From Tidjanibacter sp. (GTDB lineage Bacteria > Bacteroidota > Bacteroidia > Bacteroidales > Rikenellaceae), in NCBI GenBank assembly GCA_017390585.1, contig JAFPBB010000008.1:21832-85831 (forward strand): a DNA stretch of 64,000 bases, given 5' to 3'. A program made the translations under genes and the position numbers. A model generated the notes under the pieces. It searched no databases and was not told where the DNA came from. It saw nothing but the letters and a program-made list of their open reading frames with translations. How positions within the stretch are numbered: position 1 is the first letter of the stretch; each line of letters starts with the position of its first letter. Positions 59,526 to 64,000 of this stretch are shown piece by piece.

Positions 59526-61601
59526 ATGAGAAAACTTCTTGTTTCTTTGGTTGCAATCGCAGCAACTGTGTTTGCAACCTCGTGTACCAACGATTTTGAC
59601 GAGTTGAGCGCTGCTGGTGACACCAACGTTACCTTCACCGTTTCGACTCCCGAGATCGCTACTCGTGCTATGTATGGCGATGGCGACGAGGCCACTCAGC
59701 TCTACTATGGCGTTTATGTTTACAACCCTGATGGTAAGAAGTACCTGAAAGACATCTCCGTATGGGAGAATCCTAAGCTCATCACCAACAACACTGCTGA
59801 GGTGTCGCTCCAGCTTGTTAGGGGTAAGAAGTATGAGATTATTTTCTGGGCACAGAATCCCGAGAGTGCTGCCACCATCGCTTGGGAGACTCAGACTATG
59901 TCGTACAATCCTGCAGCTGCAAACCAGGAGACTTACGATGCTTTCTGGGCTGCTCACACCATCGAGAAGGTGACCGGTGCTATGACCGAGACCATCGAGC
60001 TCCGTCGTCCTTTCGCACAGCTCAACATTGGTACTTCGGATAAGGAGGCTGCCGAGAAGGCTGGCTTGAGCGTTATTGCTTCGGGTGTTACCGTTGCCTC
60101 TTTGCCCACCACTATGAACCTTCTTACCGGTGCTACCGATGCTGCAACCGCTGTTACCTACACTGCTGCTGCACTTCCCACCGCTGGTGACTTCCCCATC
60201 GTTGGCTATGAGTATGTGTCGATGAACTACGTTCTCGTGGGTGCCGACAAGAAACTCGTTGTTGTGGACTTCAACTACTATGAGAATGGCAACCCCACTC
60301 CCTATGTTGTTACCTACGACAATGTTCCCGTTCAGCGCAACTACCGCACCAACATCTACGGTAAGATCTACACCGATCCCACCGACTTCATTGTTGAGAT
60401 CAAGCCCGAGTTCTTCGAGGATCCCGCTGCCAACACAGTATTCCACGCTTTCCAGCACGGTGGCGAGGCTACTCTCACCCAGGATATTGAGATCAAGCAC
60501 CCCCTCGTTGTTAAGGCTGGCGTAAATGCTGTTCTCAACCTCAATGGCTACACCATCAAGAACAACGTGAACAACACCGATACCGACGTTATCATCGTTG
60601 AGGAGGGCGCAGAGCTCACCATCAATGGCGAGGGTACCATCGAGGCTGTTAGCGGCAACGACGGCTACGCAGTTATCGCAGAGGGTAAAGTTATCATCAA
60701 CGGTGGTACCTTCAAAGCTGGTATCGACGGGGATAATAAGACAAACGCTGTTGTTTACGCACGTGGCAAAGGTGAGGTTTACGTAAATGGTGGTATCTTC
60801 CCCAACGAGCACAACGCAGGTTTCGTACTCAACAAGAAAGATGCAGACATCGCAACTGCCGTTATTGAGGTTGCTGGTGGTTTGTTCTACAACTTCAACC
60901 CCGCTGATAACGCTGCTGATCGTGTTGGTACTAACTATGTTAAAGATGGTTGCTACTGCAAAGAGACCAATAATTGGTTCTATGTATTCAGCAATCCTGT
61001 AACCAACATTGACGAGTTCAAGGCCGCAATCAATGATAAAGACAACGAGATTAACGTTATCAATGCTATCGATAACGGCTCGAACGTTGTTACAGTTAAT
61101 GGCAATGATGCTGTTTGGAATTTCTACGGCAACGAGTATAAAGGTGGTGGCCAGGGTACCAAAAACTATGCATTCAATGTATACGGTTCGGACATTACTG
61201 TAAACGATGCCAACCTCAATGGCGCAGGTTTCGCTATTTTCGATGGCTCGAACGTAACTATTAACAATAGCACTATTGCAGCTAAACCTGGTAGGACTGG
61301 CCGTAATATGTTCTACATCAGTGGCAATAGCACTGTAACTGTTAATGAGGGTACCTATACCTTCGACCACACCACGAACTACTTCGTTTACGTTGAAGCA
61401 GGCTCGACTTGCTACATCAAAGGTGGTCACTTCGAGAAACCTTTGGCTAACAGCGCAAAGAATGACGCGTTCGTAAACGCTGCAAGTACCGGTACTGTTA
61501 TCATCACTGGTGGTACTTTCAACGTTAATCCCACCAATTGGGTGCCCGCAGGTTACACTGTAACCAAGAACGGTGGCATTTGGACCGTAAGTGCTGAGTA
61601 A
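59526..61601 (+). CDS. Fimbrillin-like lipoprotein with beta-helix domain
   Basis: A 691-residue lipoprotein. Signal peptide MRKLLVSLVAIAATVFATSC (Cys20), ATRAMYGDG with Arg47, and the shared domain to about 300 (KYEIIFWAQNPESAATIAW, ELRRPFAQLNIGTSDKEAAE, YEYVSMNYVLVGADKKL, PVQRNYRTNIYG). The remainder is a pectate-lyase-like beta-helix (AVLNLNGYTIKNNVNNTD, AVIAEGKVIINGGTFKAG, VEAGSTCYIKGGHFEKP, GTVIITGGTFNVNP). Codon use is strongly biased (GTT, GCT, AAC), as in highly expressed genes. A 243-bp part is repeated in the last gene of the window. Likely a surface adhesin or structural subunit. Confidence 0.72.
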   Translation: MRKLLVSLVAIAATVFATSCTNDFDELSAAGDTNVTFTVSTPEIATRAMYGDGDEATQLYYGVYVYNPDGKKYLKDISVWENPKLITNNTAEVSLQLVRGKKYEIIFWAQNPESAATIAWETQTMSYNPAAANQETYDAFWAAHTIEKVTGAMTETIELRRPFAQLNIGTSDKEAAEKAGLSVIASGVTVASLPTTMNLLTGATDAATAVTYTAAALPTAGDFPIVGYEYVSMNYVLVGADKKLVVVDFNYYENGNPTPYVVTYDNVPVQRNYRTNIYGKIYTDPTDFIVEIKPEFFEDPAANTVFHAFQHGGEATLTQDIEIKHPLVVKAGVNAVLNLNGYTIKNNVNNTDTDVIIVEEGAELTINGEGTIEAVSGNDGYAVIAEGKVIINGGTFKAGIDGDNKTNAVVYARGKGEVYVNGGIFPNEHNAGFVLNKKDADIATAVIEVAGGLFYNFNPADNAADRVGTNYVKDGCYCKETNNWFYVFSNPVTNIDEFKAAINDKDNEINVINAIDNGSNVVTVNGNDAVWNFYGNEYKGGGQGTKNYAFNVYGSDITVNDANLNGAGFAIFDGSNVTINNSTIAAKPGRTGRNMFYISGNSTVTVNEGTYTFDHTTNYFVYVEAGSTCYIKGGHFEKPLANSAKNDAFVNAASTGTVIITGGTFNVNPTNWVPAGYTVTKNGGIWTVSAE
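60438..60680 (+). repeat. Direct repeat shared by two beta-helix lipoprotein genes, copy 1
   Basis: About 243 bp, roughly 90% identical by eye and without gaps to 63696-63938, spanning the junction between the fimbrillin-like domain and the beta-helix. Confidence 0.8.
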
Positions 61602-61637
61602 TTGTAAAATAAACGATTTACAAATACCAATTTAGGA

Positions 61638-61661
61638 CTGCGGCACTTGGTTGGGCCGCAG
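61638..61661 (+). terminator. Hairpin after the first beta-helix pilin gene
   Basis: CTGCGGC / GCCGCAG with a 10-base loop, about 37 bases after the stop. There is no T-run, so it may stabilise the 3' end or reduce read-through rather than terminate. Confidence 0.4.
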
Positions 61662-61724
61662 CCCACACGAACAAAACGAATATTACTAATTAACTAACTA
61701 ATAGATTCTTAAACATTTACTAAA

Positions 61725-62657
61725 ATGAAAAAAGTTCTGATTTCGATTGTTGCATCGGCAGCAGCCCTCCTGGCAACTTCGTGTACAAACGAACTGATTA
61801 CAGACGGCGACCTCTTCTCCAATGAGACCACCGTGCGCTTCGTGGTGAAAGCGCCACAGGTAACCTCCCGTGCTGGTGTCTACGGCACAGGTAAGGCCGC
61901 AAACGACCTCTACTATGCTGTCTACGACAAGGATGGCAAGGTTATCCCCGCAATCTCCAAAACCACCGCCGAGCAGAAAGAATTTATCGACATCGAAACT
62001 ACCGTGGAGTTCAAACTCGTCAACGGTAACTGGTACAGCATCGTCTTCTGGGCCGAGAATGAGGCAAGCGTGGCAACCATCGATTGGGACAAGCAGGAGA
62101 TGACATACAACCCCACCAAGGCTAATCAGGAGCACTACGACGCTTTCTGGGCCTATGTGGACCCCTTCCGTGTGACCAACAACTTCCAGCAGCCCGAGAT
62201 GATTGAGCTCACTCGTCCCTTCTCGCAGATCAACATCGGCACCGACGACTTCGATGATGCCGTTGACGCAGGCACCACTATGGTATCGGCTGGTATGAGA
62301 GTAACCCTCCCCAATGTGCTCAATCTCGCAAGCGGTAAGGTGTCGGGCGAGTCAACCCTCGTCTATGCAAACGAGGCTTTCCCCACCGAGCCCGAGGTAT
62401 TCCCTATTGATGGCTACAAGTACTTGGCTATGAACTACGTTCTCGTGGACGACACCAAGCACCTCATCAACCTCACCTTCACCCACTCGGATAGCGTGGG
62501 CAACAACTACGAGGTGGATTATCCCAATGTGCCCGTGCGTCGCAACTACCAGACCAACATCTATGGTAGTGCATTCACAAGTGTTGCTTCCTACAAGATT
62601 AGCATCAAGCCTACCCCCACTGTCGATCCCGAGTATAACTACGACACCAACAAGTAG
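61725..62657 (+). CDS. Short fimbrillin-like lipoprotein (stand-alone domain)
   Basis: A 310-residue lipoprotein: signal peptide to LLATSC (Cys20), QVTSRAGVYGTG with Arg49, and the shared domain alone (ANDLYYAVYDKDGK, WYSIVFWAENEASVATIDWD, ELTRPFSQINIGTDDFDDAV, YKYLAMNYVLVDDTKHLINL, PVRRNYQTNIYG), ending VDPEYNYDTNK. It is the plus-strand counterpart of 50224-51156, same length and same last residues. As the bare domain it is the best candidate pilin of this operon. Flanked by beta-helix-fused paralogues. Bases 62658-62777 hold a small CCCC-ttta-GGGG hairpin at 62686-62697. Confidence 0.72.
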   Translation: MKKVLISIVASAAALLATSCTNELITDGDLFSNETTVRFVVKAPQVTSRAGVYGTGKAANDLYYAVYDKDGKVIPAISKTTAEQKEFIDIETTVEFKLVNGNWYSIVFWAENEASVATIDWDKQEMTYNPTKANQEHYDAFWAYVDPFRVTNNFQQPEMIELTRPFSQINIGTDDFDDAVDAGTTMVSAGMRVTLPNVLNLASGKVSGESTLVYANEAFPTEPEVFPIDGYKYLAMNYVLVDDTKHLINLTFTHSDSVGNNYEVDYPNVPVRRNYQTNIYGSAFTSVASYKISIKPTPTVDPEYNYDTNK

Positions 62658-62777
62658 GCAACATTGCTGAAACTAATGATTTTGACCCCTTTAGGGGGGG
62701 CGAAACACAAAATAGAAACACTGTTTTATTTTAATTAACAATTTACATTATCAACTTTTTAACTAAACATCTACACT

Positions 62778-64000
62778 ATGAGAAAACTTTTGGTTTCTTT
62801 GGTTGCATTCGCAGCAGCTGTGTTTGCAACTTCGTGTACGAACGAGGTTCTTCCCGAGGCTCAGCTCGGTGAGGAGGCTGTAGTTTCGTTCACAGTGAAG
62901 GCTCCTCAGGTTGCCAGCCGTGTATTTGGCGATGGTACGTCGGCAAACGACCTCTACTACGCTGTTTACTACCACAATCAGGCAACAGGTAATGAGGAGA
63001 TCGTTAACATCTCGAGGATCGACAAGAACAATCCCGATCACATCGATCTCGAGACTACCGTTGAGTTCAAACTCGTGAACGGTAACACCTACAGCATCAT
63101 TTTCTGGGCAGAGAATGAGGCCAGCGTTGTTACCCCCGATTGGGCCAACAAATCTATGACTTTCAACCCCGCAGAGGCAAACGTTGAGACCTACGATGCA
63201 TTCTATGCATACGTTGAGCCTTTCAAGGTGTCGGGTCGCATCGACCAGCCCGTTGAGCTCCGTCGTCCCTTCGCTCAGGTGAACATCGGTACTGCTGACT
63301 ATCAGGCAGCTGTGAATGCAGGTACCACCGTTACCAAGGCAGGTATCACCCTCAAGGCTTTCACCACCCTCAACTTCGTGACCGGCGTGGTTGGCGGCGA
63401 GCAGGAGATTGAGTATGTTGCCACCGCAATTCCCGACGAGAATGTTGAGAAATTCCCCGTAGCTGGCTACAAGTACCTCACTATGAACTACGTTCTCGTG
63501 GGTGCTGAGAAACACCTTGTTAGCGAGGTTGTTTTCAACTACAGCAGCGCAGATATGGACTACACTCGCGTTTACACCAACGTACCCGTACGTCGCAACT
63601 ACCGCACCAACATCTTCGGTAACCTCATCACCGAGGATGCTAACTACACCATTGAGATCAAACCCGGTTTCTTTGAGGAGCCCGCATCGCACGATGTATT
63701 CCACGCTTTCCAGTATGGTGGCGTAGTTACCCTCACCCAGAACCACGAGATTGAGCACCCCCTCGTAGTTAAGGCTGGCGTAAATGCTGTTCTCAACCTC
63801 AATGGCTACACCATCAAGAACAACGAGAACAACACCGATACCGACGTTATCATTGTAGAGGAGGGCGCAACCCTGACTATCAATGGCGACGGTAACATCG
63901 AGGCTGTTAGCGGCAACGATGGCTACGCTGTTATTGCTAAAGGTACTGTTGTTATCAACGGTGGTACCTTCGCTGCTGGCGTAGATGCCAACGGCGAGGC
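62778..64000 (+). CDS. Fimbrillin-like lipoprotein with beta-helix domain, cut by the window end
   Basis: 407 residues are visible. Signal peptide MRKLLVSLVAFAAAVFATSC (Cys20), QVASRVFGDG with Arg48, shared domain (ANDLYYAVYYHNQ, TYSIIFWAENEASVVTPDW, ELRRPFAQVNIGTADYQAAV, YKYLTMNYVLVGAEKHL, PVRRNYRTNIFG) and the start of a beta-helix (AVLNLNGYTIKNNENNTD, AVIAKGTVVINGGTFAAG). The signal-peptide coding bases and the beta-helix start are nearly identical to those of 59526-61601, while the domain between is closer to the short proteins. This mosaic pattern suggests recombination among paralogues. Confidence 0.72.
   Translation, partial: MRKLLVSLVAFAAAVFATSCTNEVLPEAQLGEEAVVSFTVKAPQVASRVFGDGTSANDLYYAVYYHNQATGNEEIVNISRIDKNNPDHIDLETTVEFKLVNGNTYSIIFWAENEASVVTPDWANKSMTFNPAEANVETYDAFYAYVEPFKVSGRIDQPVELRRPFAQVNIGTADYQAAVNAGTTVTKAGITLKAFTTLNFVTGVVGGEQEIEYVATAIPDENVEKFPVAGYKYLTMNYVLVGAEKHLVSEVVFNYSSADMDYTRVYTNVPVRRNYRTNIFGNLITEDANYTIEIKPGFFEEPASHDVFHAFQYGGVVTLTQNHEIEHPLVVKAGVNAVLNLNGYTIKNNENNTDTDVIIVEEGATLTINGDGNIEAVSGNDGYAVIAKGTVVINGGTFAAGVDANGE
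63696..63938 (+). repeat. Direct repeat shared by two beta-helix lipoprotein genes, copy 2
   Basis: Second copy of the repeat at 60438-60680, at a constant offset of 3258 bases. Confidence 0.8.

Noticed and set aside
62686-62700. A G7 run before the last pilin gene, considered as a third G-run leader
   Set aside because: It is part of a small CCCC-ttta-GGGG hairpin, is shorter, and lacks the TGATnATCA palindrome, the adjoining hairpin and a terminator.

Overview
The window looks like a chromosomal segment of a Bacteroidales bacterium, most likely Alistipes or a close relative in the Rikenellaceae. The signs are Bacteroidetes-type -7 promoter boxes (TAnnTTTG) ahead of most operons, an archaeal/vacuolar-type ATPase operon with a DUF2764 gene, Bacteroidales-restricted families (DUF4301, DUF4923, DUF3575, fimbrillin-like lipoproteins), and fairly high GC in the core genes. 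The species call is inference from gene content; no rRNA or marker phylogeny is available here.

Layout. 1-5,256: the start of pyrD (minus) diverges from a four-gene operon pdxB-recQ-exonuclease-rlmI. 5,360-9,969: a small outer-membrane barrel, a YeiH-type exporter, a BspA-like surface lipoprotein with 15 leucine-rich repeats, and tRNA-Val(UAC). 10,212-13,268 (minus): a three-gene operon of two ATP-grasp proteins and an N5-(carboxyethyl)ornithine synthase-like enzyme. 13,404-15,138: thioesterase-prmC-recX. 15,158-19,521 (minus): murB-tilS-holA-class IV aminotransferase. 19,724-24,401: a DUF4301 gene followed by an AT-rich accessory cassette: a lipoprotein with a glycine linker and an HELFH metalloprotease-like end, and two secreted paralogues with nearly identical tails. 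24,549-32,190: V/A-type ATPase operon E-DUF2764-A-B-D-I-K, with a one-base deletion in subunit B. 32,299-38,532: htpG, lysS, tpiA, sda. 38,595-41,334: a surface lipoprotein and a GNAT protein. 41,481-46,680 (minus): a peptide-use operon of OPT transporter, pepT, DUF4923 and a C1 peptidase.

47,013-64,000 is a surface-adhesin/pilus region built from two divergent halves. The minus half has three fimbrillin-like lipoproteins. The plus half starts with a DUF3575 outer-membrane protein and a FimB/Mfa2-like lipoprotein, then three more fimbrillin-like lipoproteins, the last cut by the window edge. With the BspA-like gene at 7-9 kb these make seven paralogues. All share a lipobox Cys at residue 20, a Ser/Thr-Arg-Ala/Val site at residues 46-49 that resembles the FimA maturation site, and a domain of about 300 residues. 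That domain stands alone in two proteins and is fused to leucine-rich, beta-helix or GLUG-like modules in five.

The most novel-looking signal is regulatory. Two unlinked paralogues (starts at 9,455 and 55,117) have the same kind of long leader: promoter, a TGATnATCA palindrome, a run of nine G on the coding strand, a small hairpin, an intrinsic terminator with a U-run, then the gene. In each leader a short ORF runs into the G-run and stops just after it; a one-base slip in the run would carry translation through the terminator. This suggests phase-variable attenuation of adhesins, as a hypothesis. Second is the HELFH lipoprotein cassette, whose architecture is like a polymorphic toxin.
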